From contig CADAAJ010000002.1 in the NCBI GenBank assembly GCA_902785855.1, positions 1-51,741 of the forward strand: a stretch of DNA of 51,741 nt. The letters are read 5' to 3'. Numbering within the stretch: position 1 is the first letter of the stretch; every line of letters begins with the position of its first letter. Of the stretch, positions 1 through 11,100 are shown piece after piece. Under the pieces are notes generated by a model. It made no database searches and was not told where the DNA came from. It was given only the letters and a program-made list of their open reading frames with translations. This DNA comes from an uncultured Methanobrevibacter sp. GTDB lineage: Archaea; Methanobacteriota; Methanobacteria; Methanobacteriales; Methanobacteriaceae. Both the position numbers and the translations under genes were made by a program.

Positions 1-500
1 GATTCGATTAATTTCATACTCTTACCTAAAATTAAGGCAAATACACCTTCTACCATTAATGCAACACCAACAAGTACAGCTATTAAAATAGGTTGTGATG
101 CTAAAAATGCTGCAAGGAAGAAAGTTAAAATACCCAAAATTACAATAATTATTGAATAAAACTTATTTTTACCGCCAAATAAGCCAACTAAACCATATAC
201 CATCATTATAATTGCAACAATGTAGAATTGTAATGCTGTAAGGAATGTTAAAGCATTAATTGAAAATATAAACAATATTCCAAATATCAATGAAATTATT
301 CCAATAAGTATATATAAAATTGAGAATGAATTTGTAAACTCACTTGAAAAAACAATACCTCTGCTTATTGCAACAAAACCAAAACAGACTAATGAAAGGC
401 CTATACAAACAGAAAGTAATTCAGATGAAAACATCGGAGTAACAATCAATAGTATACCTAAAAGTATGTATATTAACCCTGCAATTTTTTCTCTAATCAT
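1..500 (-). CDS. DUF308 (HdeD-like) membrane protein, 3' end outside window
   Basis: The reverse strand is open from an ATG at 498-500 to the window edge, giving 166 codons with no stop, so the C-terminus is missing. The protein is a chain of short hydrophobic helices joined by small turns, with internally similar helix pairs (IAGLIYILLGILLI near the start, later IVILGILTFFLAAFLA). This is the pattern of the DUF308/HdeD family of small six-helix membrane proteins. A ribosome site GAGGTGATT directly before the ATG supports the start. HdeD is linked to acid resistance in enterobacteria; the role in archaea is unknown. The family call is by pattern and moderately sure. Confidence 0.6.
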   Translation of the reverse strand, partial: MIREKIAGLIYILLGILLIVTPMFSSELLSVCIGLSLVCFGFVAISRGIVFSSEFTNSFSILYILIGIISLIFGILFIFSINALTFLTALQFYIVAIIMMVYGLVGLFGGKNKFYSIIIVILGILTFFLAAFLASQPILIAVLVGVALMVEGVFALILGKSMKLIE

Positions 501-585
501 AATCACCTCATTTAATTCAATATTATTAATTATACTTAAAATAATATTTATAACTGTCTATTAATAAGCAATCAGTGATTATAGA

Positions 586-1965
586 TTAATCTTTAATTTT
601 ATTAAATATCAATAAAACAAATACAATTATACCAAGAACAATAGATATTGTCAATGTAATTTTAGAAGATATTAAAAAAGAAGCAATATCATCTCCAATC
701 CTCTCGGAAGTCCCAAAGATAAAACCACAGATTATTGAATATAATGCTAAACTAATCCCTTTTCCAACATCTTTATTTGTAGATAATATTGCAGATGCAT
801 TACTTAAATCTTTTTCACTAACCTGTGTTAAAACAAAACGGTTGTTTGGTGAGGAAAACATACCGTGACCAATTCCCTGAAGAATACAAGCAGCCAATAA
901 CAAATAAATAGGTATTACATCCATGAAAAATAATAAACAAACATCAATTAAAATAAACATCAATGCAACAGAAGATAATACACGTTCATCAATTTTATCC
1001 GATAATTTTCCGGCAAATATGGAAACCAATACCACTGCAACAGGAGTTGTGAGTAAAAATAATCCAGTTATAACTGAATCATAACCCAAAACATATTGTA
1101 AATAGTAATTAAGAATATATGATGCAATAAATGTCATAAAATACATTACAAAAGCGGAAAAATTTCCTAAAACAAATTTGATATTTTTAAATATCGACAA
1201 ATCATAACGGGGATTTGAGATGTGGTTTTCATAATATAGAAAGATAACTAAAATTATAAAACTGACTATAATCACAGTGAAATTATTGTTATCCAGTTTA
1301 GTAATACCATACAAAAAAAGACCCATGAAAAGAACATATAAAATAGATCCTAAATGGTCTGTGATTTTAATATGATCAGTATACCATTCTTTATCTAATT
1401 TAAATAATATGACTAGCATTGCAATATAAACCGGAAGCAATATAAGAAAAACGGCTCTCCAGTTCAAAAAATAAACAACTATTCCTGAAACAGTATTTGA
1501 TAAACATAATCCAACATAACCAAATGATCCCATTAATCCCAAAACATAACCTAATTTATCTGAAGGCATCTGCAGTGTAACAATGACATAAACAGAAGTA
1601 TTAATAATAGCTGTTGCGATTCCCTGAATAAACCTTGAAAACAGAAGTATATTAATGTTTGTTGAAAAAGCCGAAAGTAATAATGCAAAAATCATTAATA
1701 AAATACTGATTTTTAGAAATTTGGAAATACCATACTTTGAAACATATGTACTTAAAGGAATCATAAGTGAAACTGAAGTAATTAAAAAAACCAAGTTAAT
1801 AGCATTTTCCATTTCAATACTTAAATTTAAATCCACACCAATTGAAGGTAGAGCAACAATAACCATATTGGCTATAAACTGCACACTAAACATCAACAAA
1901 CATCCAAGTATTGTAACCCATTTATCTTCAATTAATTTATTCATCATTAATATATTAAATTTCAT
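586..1965 (-). CDS. MFS transporter, DHA2 (14-helix) type
   Basis: A 459-residue polytopic protein with about 14 hydrophobic segments. The N-terminal pattern (VIVALPSIGVDL in helix 1, RFIQGIATAI in helix 4, then a helix-5 motif ending NWRAVFLI) is typical of the drug:H+ antiporter family 2 (EmrB/QacA-like) in the major facilitator superfamily. It is expected to export drugs or metabolites using the proton or sodium gradient; the substrate cannot be read from the sequence. The start is uncertain: ATG at 1965, or the paired ATGs at 1947/1944, none with a strong ribosome site. It stands alone and faces away from the metallophosphoesterase gene. Confidence 0.82.
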   Translation of the reverse strand: MKFNILMMNKLIEDKWVTILGCLLMFSVQFIANMVIVALPSIGVDLNLSIEMENAINLVFLITSVSLMIPLSTYVSKYGISKFLKISILLMIFALLLSAFSTNINILLFSRFIQGIATAIINTSVYVIVTLQMPSDKLGYVLGLMGSFGYVGLCLSNTVSGIVVYFLNWRAVFLILLPVYIAMLVILFKLDKEWYTDHIKITDHLGSILYVLFMGLFLYGITKLDNNNFTVIIVSFIILVIFLYYENHISNPRYDLSIFKNIKFVLGNFSAFVMYFMTFIASYILNYYLQYVLGYDSVITGLFLLTTPVAVVLVSIFAGKLSDKIDERVLSSVALMFILIDVCLLFFMDVIPIYLLLAACILQGIGHGMFSSPNNRFVLTQVSEKDLSNASAILSTNKDVGKGISLALYSIICGFIFGTSERIGDDIASFLISSKITLTISIVLGIIVFVLLIFNKIKD

Positions 1966-2267
1966 CTCATATAAATCATTTATTTTAAATATTATTGTTA
2001 AATCTAAATTATTAAATAATAAAAGTTAGGATTGAATAAACCAAACAAAATTTTAACTTTAATAAATAAGTTTTATAAAATGTTACGAACTATGAAAAAA
2101 AATTAATTATAATCAATGAATGACTAATTAAATAAAAACATATTTTAAAAACTATAATTTTAATGAATATTTACTACCAATATTTTTATACATATTCTAA
2201 ACTAAAGATAATTCAAAAACACCATGTATATATTCAAACATAAAAATTCAATTTTTGATTATATAAT

Positions 2268-2292
2268 AATTTTTAACCAAAGATTAAAAATT
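2268..2292. repeat. Inverted repeat upstream of the metallophosphoesterase promoter
   Basis: AATTTTTAA (2268-2276) and TTAAAAATT (2284-2292) are perfect inverted copies separated by seven bases. The repeat ends about 12 bases before the TATA element, where an archaeal activator or repressor could bind. In DNA this AT-rich it may be chance. Confidence 0.3.
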
Positions 2293-2300
2293 AGAGGCAA

Positions 2301-2311
2301 ATACTTTATAT
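2301..2311 (+). promoter_or_regulatory. TATA box for the metallophosphoesterase gene
   Basis: ATACTTTATAT is preceded by purine-rich GAGGCAA, which could be a BRE. Its centre is about 28 bases before the ATG at 2336. Archaeal transcription starts about 25 bases downstream of the TATA centre, so the mRNA should have almost no leader. This agrees with the absence of a ribosome site. Confidence 0.55.
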
Positions 2312-2335
2312 CAGTATAAACAATACAATACAATT

Positions 2336-3478
2336 ATGAACCCAATACAATATTTTACAATAGGATATCGTCCTGAATTCTTATTTATAGGCATCATACT
2401 TGGTGTTATTTTTGGAATTTATGCATATTTCAGAGTTAGATATGCTTTAAAAGATAGTGAAATGTCAAAAAATAAAAAATTAACTATAAATCTTATTATT
2501 CCAATTTTGACATTTATTATATGTAGTTTTAATATAAGATCATATGTATCCATATTGACACTATATTTAATTTTATCATCAATAATTGCTGATATAATAA
2601 AAATAATATGGAAATATTTACTTAAAGGTAAACATTTAAATTTTATCCCAAAATTCCATAAAAATGGTATAATTGCTATTATTATTTTTGCAGCAATAAT
2701 AATTAGTGGTGTTTATGGAATGAACCATATTGAACCAACTGAATATAATATAACAACAGATAAAATAGACAATAACTCTTATAAAATTGTTTGGGTAAGT
2801 GATATTCATTACGGAACCGTTCAAAATCCGCAACTAGTTAAAGATAGTATTTCAAAAATAAATGACCTGAAACCAGATATTGTTGTTTTAGGTGGAGATA
2901 TTGTGGATGAGCGAACATCAAAAGAAGGTATGGAAGAAATATTTAATCAATTAGGGCAAATCAATTCAACATATGGTACATATTTTATCTTTGGAAACCA
3001 TGATACACAACCTTCAAAAACAGCACTTGAAGGTGGAAACAGAACATACAGTGATGAAGAACTGAATAATACAATAAAAAACAACGGAATAGAAATTTTA
3101 AAAGATGAAAAAGTAACAATAAATGACGATGTTGTTTTAGTGGGAAGATGTGATGCTAAATTGGAAATGATTAACAGAACAAATATTAGCAGTATACTAA
3201 ATGACAGTGATTTATCTAAATATATTGTTGTTTTAGACCACCAACCTATTGAATCTGAAAATAATTCAAAACAGGGTGCTGATTTACAGATTTCCGGCCA
3301 TACTCACGGAGGACAAGTATTTCCTGTATCATTAATAGAAAAAATGAAAGGTATGTTAGTTTATGGTGAATTTCAATTTGGAGATATGAAACAAATTGTA
3401 TCATCAGGTTTAACCGGATGGGGATGGTTATTGAGAAATGAAGCAAAATGCGAATATGTTATTATCAATATTAATTAA
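2336..3478 (+). CDS. Membrane-anchored calcineurin-like metallophosphoesterase
   Basis: A 380-residue protein. Residues ~15-130 contain about four hydrophobic helices. The catalytic domain follows at ~145-380 with the full metallophosphoesterase signature: D-x-H (SDIHYG), GGD (LGGDIVD), GNHD, and the C-terminal GHTHGGQ. The layout is like bacterial YkuE/YaeI-type enzymes, some of which act on phospholipid or lipid A precursors; here the substrate is unknown. The start is set by the TATA box about 28 bases upstream and the lack of any ribosome site, suggesting a leaderless mRNA. Its stop codon overlaps the stop of the convergent MATE gene by four bases. Confidence 0.87.
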   Translation: MNPIQYFTIGYRPEFLFIGIILGVIFGIYAYFRVRYALKDSEMSKNKKLTINLIIPILTFIICSFNIRSYVSILTLYLILSSIIADIIKIIWKYLLKGKHLNFIPKFHKNGIIAIIIFAAIIISGVYGMNHIEPTEYNITTDKIDNNSYKIVWVSDIHYGTVQNPQLVKDSISKINDLKPDIVVLGGDIVDERTSKEGMEEIFNQLGQINSTYGTYFIFGNHDTQPSKTALEGGNRTYSDEELNNTIKNNGIEILKDEKVTINDDVVLVGRCDAKLEMINRTNISSILNDSDLSKYIVVLDHQPIESENNSKQGADLQISGHTHGGQVFPVSLIEKMKGMLVYGEFQFGDMKQIVSSGLTGWGWLLRNEAKCEYVIININ

Positions 3479-5157
3479 TTTTTACAAAATACATATTCAA
3501 TATTGTTAAAGTCCATTACTTCACTAACTTTAACATTATCCTGAGAGAATGATGTTTCAATATCTCTCATCACTTCTCTTTTTCCTTCATCTTTCATATT
3601 AACAACAATTCTATCATCATAATCAATCAATAATATTTCAATTGAAAGACCATCATCGTTTAATTCAAAAATTCTGTTAATTATTTGATTTAATGTTTCA
3701 CAAAAGGTAGGATCTATATCCAAACTTTTGAGATGGTTGAACATGTCAGTTTTTACATCATCATTTTTACTTTTAATCGTATAGTTTCTAGATTTTTCAA
3801 GTAACTCCTTTTTAATGAAAAATAGTCCAGAATATTGCTTTTCTTTTCCCTCAACAATTTTGACATAAATTGAAACAACCACAATTGATAAAGTAAATCC
3901 TAAAGGGAAGGATATCCAAACACTATTGATACCCATAAATGGATGTAATATGAAAATAAACATTAAAGGTCCAAGCAACTCTGAAATGATTGCAACAATG
4001 CCTGATTCAACAACTCTTTCAATTCCTTCATAATAAAATATCAGTATAGTTGAAAATGCCATAGGAATAAATGCCAATGAATATATTCTAAGAGCATTTT
4101 CCACAAATACGTCATTAGGCATATTGGCAAGATTAAAAAACATCAATATTCCATCAGGATAAATCAATATGAATAATGTGAATGCTATTGAAAAAATCAA
4201 TGATAATATAATCGATTTTCTTACAATATACTGTATATTAAAAAAATCATTTTGAGAGTAGAATATAGGGACAATAGATGATAATGCTTCTGAAAATCCA
4301 ACAATAAAAATACTTATAATCAATAGTGAATTCATACATACATTAAGTAAATCCAAACCTAACTCTCCCATAGATGATGCAAGAATAAAATTAAGAACAT
4401 AAATCAATATTACATTGAAAAATCCCATACTTGCAGTTGGAATACCTATTTTAATTATTTGAATTGATGATGTAATCCATGATTTGATTTTCAATTTAGA
4501 CAAAATAATTTTGAAAGTCCTTTTTGAATCGGAAAAATATTTAAAAACACAAATAAATGCAATTATATATCCAATTAACATTGCAAGTGATGCTCCTTCG
4601 ATTCCCATATGAAAAATACCCAAAAACACATAATCTAGAATTATATTGGTGACATTAGCAATAATAATTAATACTGAAGCAAATTTTGGCTGACCATCAA
4701 CACGAATGAATTGGGATAAAACACCTAATATTACTACTATTGGAAAACTAATAAATAAATAAAAACCATAAGATTTTACATATGGAATTACAGAAACTGG
4801 AGAGTACAAAATTGAAATTAAAGCATCTTCAAATAAAAAACATGCAAGAACTATCAAAATTGAGACAACTAATGCTGAAAGAATTGCTACTGTAAAATAA
4901 TGATTACTTCCATCAGCATCAAATTCTGCTTTTTTATTTAAAGATAAAATTTGACCTCCCAAACCAAATAACCATTCCATTATAGTAATCAATAATATCA
5001 ATGGAGATAAAGTCTGTAATGCAGCCATCGCCTCAGATCCAATAAACAATGCAACAAAACTTGAATCAACTATTGCAGAAATATTTAAAGCCATAGCTAT
5101 AAGTATTGAAGGCAATAATAATTCTTTAAATTTATGATAAATTATCTCATTTGACAT
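3475..5157 (-). CDS. MATE efflux protein with C-terminal degenerate HATPase-like domain
   Basis: 560 residues. Residues ~1-430 form a MATE/MatE transporter of about 12 helices (opening LPSILIAMALNISAIVDSSF, two homologous six-helix halves). Residues ~455-560 are soluble and resemble an RsbW-type histidine-kinase ATPase fold: an N-box-like helix (ETLNQIINRIFEL), a strand pair (SIEILLIDYDDRIVVNMKDEG) with a D-x-G, and a final strand. The glycine-rich ATP lid is not visible, so ATP binding is doubtful. It starts eight bases after the NRPS stop with an AGGTATTAAC ribosome site, so the two are co-transcribed. Export of the NRPS product is the obvious inference. The extra domain may sense something or bind a regulator. 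Confidence 0.85.
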   Translation of the reverse strand: MSNEIIYHKFKELLLPSILIAMALNISAIVDSSFVALFIGSEAMAALQTLSPLILLITIMEWLFGLGGQILSLNKKAEFDADGSNHYFTVAILSALVVSILIVLACFLFEDALISILYSPVSVIPYVKSYGFYLFISFPIVVILGVLSQFIRVDGQPKFASVLIIIANVTNIILDYVFLGIFHMGIEGASLAMLIGYIIAFICVFKYFSDSKRTFKIILSKLKIKSWITSSIQIIKIGIPTASMGFFNVILIYVLNFILASSMGELGLDLLNVCMNSLLIISIFIVGFSEALSSIVPIFYSQNDFFNIQYIVRKSIILSLIFSIAFTLFILIYPDGILMFFNLANMPNDVFVENALRIYSLAFIPMAFSTILIFYYEGIERVVESGIVAIISELLGPLMFIFILHPFMGINSVWISFPLGFTLSIVVVSIYVKIVEGKEKQYSGLFFIKKELLEKSRNYTIKSKNDDVKTDMFNHLKSLDIDPTFCETLNQIINRIFELNDDGLSIEILLIDYDDRIVVNMKDEGKREVMRDIETSFSQDNVKVSEVMDFNNIEYVFCKN

Positions 5158-5165
5158 GTTAATAC

Positions 5166-8100
5166 CTATTCAAAGTAATTAAATTTATTTAAATAATCAA
5201 TTAAACGTTTAAGATATTTTTCATCTGGTTTTGGCCAGTCAAATCCTAATGAATGAAGAATTTCAGTGGTCTGTTCAATTTTAACATTTCCATCAAAGTC
5301 ATTTTCTTCATCAAGATCATCAATTACAAGATCTGCAGTAATCATACCCTGTATATTCTCATTCATGTTTTCTTCATAAATTTGTTTAAATTTATCAACA
5401 TCAACTTCCTCAATTCCATTACCATAAGTATTTAATACATCAACAATGTTTTTAAGAGGAATATAATGATTATTTAAACAGTGGAATACTCTGGATTTTT
5501 CCGGAGTCTTAGACAACTCAAGAATTCCTTTTGCAACACAATCAATTTGACTCATATCAGTTTCCATATTTGCCATGACAGTATTAATAGCTTTTAAGTT
5601 ATTAATAGCTTTTACATTATTTAAGAATGCATTGGTTGTGTAGTTTTTCTGGAACACCCCATCTGAGTAACGGCTCATTAAATTTCCAAGCCTCATTATT
5701 TTTACTGAAAGTCCTTTAGTAGCTGCTTCAAGAACCATTCTTTCAGCTAAAAATTTACTGCATATATATTTATTTTCAAGATACTGTTCATAATACAATG
5801 TAGTTTCATCATATTTTGGATTTGGATATTTATCCTTATTTAATGAATATGATGAAAGAACACTAATAGTAGATACCTGAATATATCTTATATCTCCTAA
5901 CTGGGCAAATTTAAGTCCATTTATTACTCCATCAACATTAACTTTGAAAATATAATCATCTGCTGTGTAATGTTTTACAACAGCTGCAGCGTTTATAATC
6001 GTATCAATTGGTTCATCTTTAAGTTTTTTAAAGTCATCAATTTCTGTTATATCTCCTTCACTTAAAATGATACGTGATCCAATTAAATCTGTAAAGTCTT
6101 CTTCAAAGTAATAGTTCATTAAATCAATCAAACGTTCTTCACATGAACCGTATTGACCTTTTCTTAACATACAATAGATTTTTCCATCTTCATTTTTGAT
6201 GAATTCATATAGTATATGGATTCCTAAAAATCCAGTAACTCCAGTTAATAAAACATTACCCAATTCAAGTTTTTCACCCTCTTGGAAATTCTCCATCGTA
6301 TTTTCTTCAAGAAGTTTGTTAATATTATCATAGTTGTATTTTTTGACAACGTCTTCTACAACATCCAATTCAGCACCAGATTCATCTTCACCAGATAAGA
6401 CTTTTGCCAATGCTCTTGGAGTTTTATTCATGAAAATATCATCATACCTTACATCATAATCCATTTTAAGTAGTTCAATAATTAATTTAGAAGCAATAAG
6501 TGATGTTCCACCAATTTCAAAGAAATTATCTTCAGCACCAACAGTTTCTAAATCCAATATAGTTGAATATAATGCACATAGTTTCTGCTCCAGTTTTGTT
6601 TTTGGAGCTACATAGTTCACATCTAACCTTGGTTCAGGGAGCTTTTTAGTGTCAGTTTTACCATTAGGTGTTTGAGGCATTTCATCAATCTGCATAAATA
6701 CTGTTGGAACCATATAACGAGTTAAATGACCTTCTAAAAACTCTTTTAAATCATCAGTGTCAATTTTTTCATCAGCAACATAATAAGCACATAAATGATC
6801 ATTGTTGTTGATTTTTTTAATTACAACAACTGCCTGTTTTATATTTGGATAATTACCAATGTTTGTTTCGATTTCTCCAATTTCAATTCTTAATCCTCTT
6901 AACTTAATTTGATTGTCAATTCTTCCCCTAATATCAATTTCACCATTTGGAAGCTTAATAGCATAATCTCCACTTCTATAGTATGGAATATTATTGATAT
7001 TTAAGAACACTTCTTCAGTTTTTTCAGGCATATTATAATATCCTTTTCCAACACCAGTACCACCAATATACAGTTCGCCCATAACACCATCAGGCAATAA
7101 TTTACCATCAATATCACGAACATCAGTAACATAGTTAGTTAAAGGAGGTCCTACAGTCAAGTCATTTATATCAGTGACTTCCTTGTTGTTTGATGTAATA
7201 GTTGTTTCAGTTGGCCCGTAACTGTTATAAACAACAGCATCACTATATTTTCTTAAATTCTCATAAACTTTTGCTGAAAACTGTTCTCCTCCAAGGAAAA
7301 TACATTTCAAACAGGAAATTACATCACAAAATTCTTCAAGTTCAAGATATGATGAAAATCTTGAAGGAGTAATCTCTAAAACTTCAGGTTTATTTTCATC
7401 AATCAATTTAATAAGTTCAGGCACATTTCTGATTTGAATATCATCAGCCAATATTAATTTCAATCCATTTGACAGAGATGTTAGTATATCATCAACAGAT
7501 ACATCAAAAGAGATTGTTGTAATACAAAGTAAACTATCATAAGTTGATTTAGGGTTTTGAGCCTGATTACAAATATTTTCATGTGAAATCATTACACCTT
7601 TAGGATTACCTGTTGATCCTGAAGTATAAATCATATATGCCAAATCATCTGAAACAACATCAACTTTAGGATTGAGAGTATTTTCTTCTTCAAGAAGTTC
7701 CTCAACATCTAAAGAATTATTGGAAGATTTATTACTAATAATATAATCTGCCTGACTGTTTTCATAAATATAATTTATCCTATCCTGAGGATATTCCGGG
7801 TCAATTGGAACAAAAGTACAACCTGCTTTTAAAATACCTAAAATAGAAGCTATTAAATTACTATTCCTATTCAACATTACAAGAACATTACTTTTTGGTT
7901 TTACTCCTCTTCTGATTAATCCATTTGCAATCCTATTACTTTTCTCATTTAACTCCCAGTAAGTTAAAGTAGCATCACCTGCTACCAATGCCACTTCATC
8001 TGGTTTTTTAATGACCTGTTTTTCAAAGCGTTTGTGTAAAATTGGAGTGTCAATGTCTTCAAATACAGGAGTTTCACTTTCTTTCAATTCAATGTCTTTT

Positions 8101-11100
8101 ATTCTTAATTTATCCATATCATTTATGAAGAATTGGAATAAAATGTATTTGATTGAAAACAGGAACTTTTTAATATAATCTTCAGTATAAAGTTGGTCAT
8201 TATATTCAATATATGCTCTGATTTTTTCTCCATCATCAAATATATCAATGTTTATTTTATAATCAGTGGAAACTGTACCGTCAAGGTCTACAGTTTGATA
8301 GCTCTTACCTTCAAGTTCCAATTCATTTACTAATGATTCATGATATGAATAGAAGAATTCCGGTTTTAACTGATAGTCTTCGGAAAGTTTTGTATATGGA
8401 TAATCACTATGAGTTAAAGCATCTTTCCATGATTTGTCCACTATTTTAATGTAATCTTCAACCATCATTTCACGATTTTCACCATTTACAATAATAGGTA
8501 AAGTCTTAACAAGCATTCCCTGTGTATTGGAGTAATTGGAGTTTGCCCTACCGTTAAATATTGTTGTAATTAATGATTTATCAGAAAATGTAAATTTATT
8601 AAGGCATAAAATAATAGCTGTCATGAATAAAACATTTGGACTTATTGAATGATCCTGACAGAAACCTTTAACAAAAACTGAAGCGAATTCATCAGAAACA
8701 AGTTTAATATTACCAATATCAGGATTACCATTTAAATTTGGAGTTAAAACAGTTGATTCAATGCCTTTAGCAAATTGATTTTTGAAGAATTTTTCAGAAA
8801 CTTCACTAAGAGCTGTTTGCTCTTCAATAAGACTGTAAGTATATCCGTCAATTTTTTCACTTTCTATTTCATCACCAGTATATGCTTTGGCCAAATCTTT
8901 GAAGAAATTATCCTGTGATACACCATCTGATATAATATGGTGGAAATCACTGAATAATACTGTTTGTGTTTGTGTCTTATAGATTTTAAATCTGAATAAC
9001 TGATTATCACCTAAAGGAATAGGTTTTATATCCCTTTGCATTATTTCAGCATCACTTATAGAATCAATTTCAACTATTTCTATATCATCAATTTCAGCAT
9101 CATCACATCTTTTTTGCATGATTTTTCCATCATCAGTATGGACAATTCTTGTTTTAAGATAAGGATGTGCTTCAATTGTTTTAATAAGAGCTTCTTTAAG
9201 TTTATTTGGATCAATATTGCTGTCAAAGCGTATTCCCATAGGCATAGTATATTTGATTTTATCAGTCTGCATACATTCATAATAAATTCCCAATTGATTT
9301 GGAGACACTGGGAAGTATTCCATGTCTTTTGCACTTTCAATGATTTCATCTATATCTATGTCTGATTCAATGTTATTGTCAATCTTATCTGCCAGGGATT
9401 GGATTGTCGGATTTGTAAATAAAGAAGTAATATCTATATTTACATTAGTTTCATTGAAAATCATTGAGTTTAATTTCATCAATGACAATGAAGTGAACCC
9501 AAGTTCATATAAATCATCAGTTATTCCAAATCTGGTTGTATCTGCAATAGACGATACAAATTCAACCAGTTTTTTCTCGGTTTCAGTTTCAGCTTCAACA
9601 AAATCAAAGTTTAATTCAGGTTTTGGAAGTAATTTTACTTCTGTTTTACCATTTGGAGATATTGGCATATTATCTAATTGCATAAATACAGTTGGAACCA
9701 TATATTCAGTCAATTTATTTCCTAAATATCTCTTCAAGAGATTAATATCAATATCTTCATCAGCTGTGAAATAAGCACATAAATGTTCAACTTCATTTAT
9801 TCTTTTAATTACAACAATAACCTGTTTAATATGTGGAAATCTTGCGATATTTGACTCTATTTCACCAATTTCAATTCTCAATCCTCTTAACTTGACCTGA
9901 TTATCAATTCTTCCTTTAATTACTAAATCACCATTAGGAAGTTCAATTGCATAATCCCCACTTCTATAATAAGGAATGTCATTAAGAGTTATGAATACCT
10001 CTTTGGTTTTTTCAGGAAGATTATAATAACCTTTAGCTACACCATTTCCACCGATGTACAGTTCACCAATTATTCCTGAAGGCAATAATTTTCCATCAAT
10101 ATCCCTTACTTCAGTTATACAGTTGTGCAGAGATTTACCAATAGCAATATCTTCCCCTTTAGCCATTTTATGACCATTACATATAACAGTTGTTTCAGTG
10201 GGACCGTAAATATTATACACATCCAACTTAGGATATTCAAGAAGTTGGGAAATTAAATCCTGAGGCACCATTTCCCCACCAGTAGCAATATATCTGAAAT
10301 TAGGCATTAGTTCGGTAAATTCCTCATGTTCAAGATATTGTTTAAACCTTGATGGTGCACTGAATGTGAATGTTTCAGGTTTTTCTCGTTTAATTAATTC
10401 AACTAATTCCTTAATATTTTTTATTTCACTGTCATTGGCCAATACCATTTCCGAACCATAAGTTAAAGGCATGAAATCAAGTAAAAATGCATCAAAAGAT
10501 ACTGTTGAAAGTGCAAGTGTCTTTTTCATATTTGAATATGCCTTATAAACCAGACTACCTTCACTTTTAGAAAATAAATTGGTAATGTTTTTATGACTGG
10601 TCATTACTCCTTTTGGATTTCCGGTTGATCCTGAAGTATAAATCATATAAGCCACGTCATCAGGTTTGATGTCAACATTAGGATTATCAATATTTTCCTC
10701 TTCAAGCAATTCCCGAACATCAATCGAATTTTCAAAATCTCCCTCAACAATCAAATAATCTGCATTACTGTTTTCAAAAATATAATCAATCCTTCCTTTA
10801 GGATAATTAATATCTATAGGTATGAATGCACAACCAGCTTTTAAAACACCTAATATTGCTGAGATAAGATTACTGTTTCTTGGAATCATTACCAAAACAT
10901 TACTGTTAGGTTTAATTCCCCTGTTTATAAGAGCATTAGCAATACGATTGGCTTTTTGATTGAGTTCATCATAAGTTAATCTTACATCACTTGCAACCAA
11001 AGCAACATTATCTGGAGTTTCACACACTTGGCTTTCAAAGCGCTTGTGGATAAATGGAATTTTAACTTCGCTGAATTCATGTGATTGTTTATCCTCTTTT

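Larger units (their letters stand above)
1966..2335. other. 370-base AT-rich intergenic region between divergent genes
   Basis: No ORF longer than a few codons and no recognisable RNA gene. It separates two divergent genes and must hold both promoters. The only structures I could support are a TATA element near 2305 and an inverted repeat just before it, listed separately. Confidence 0.7.
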
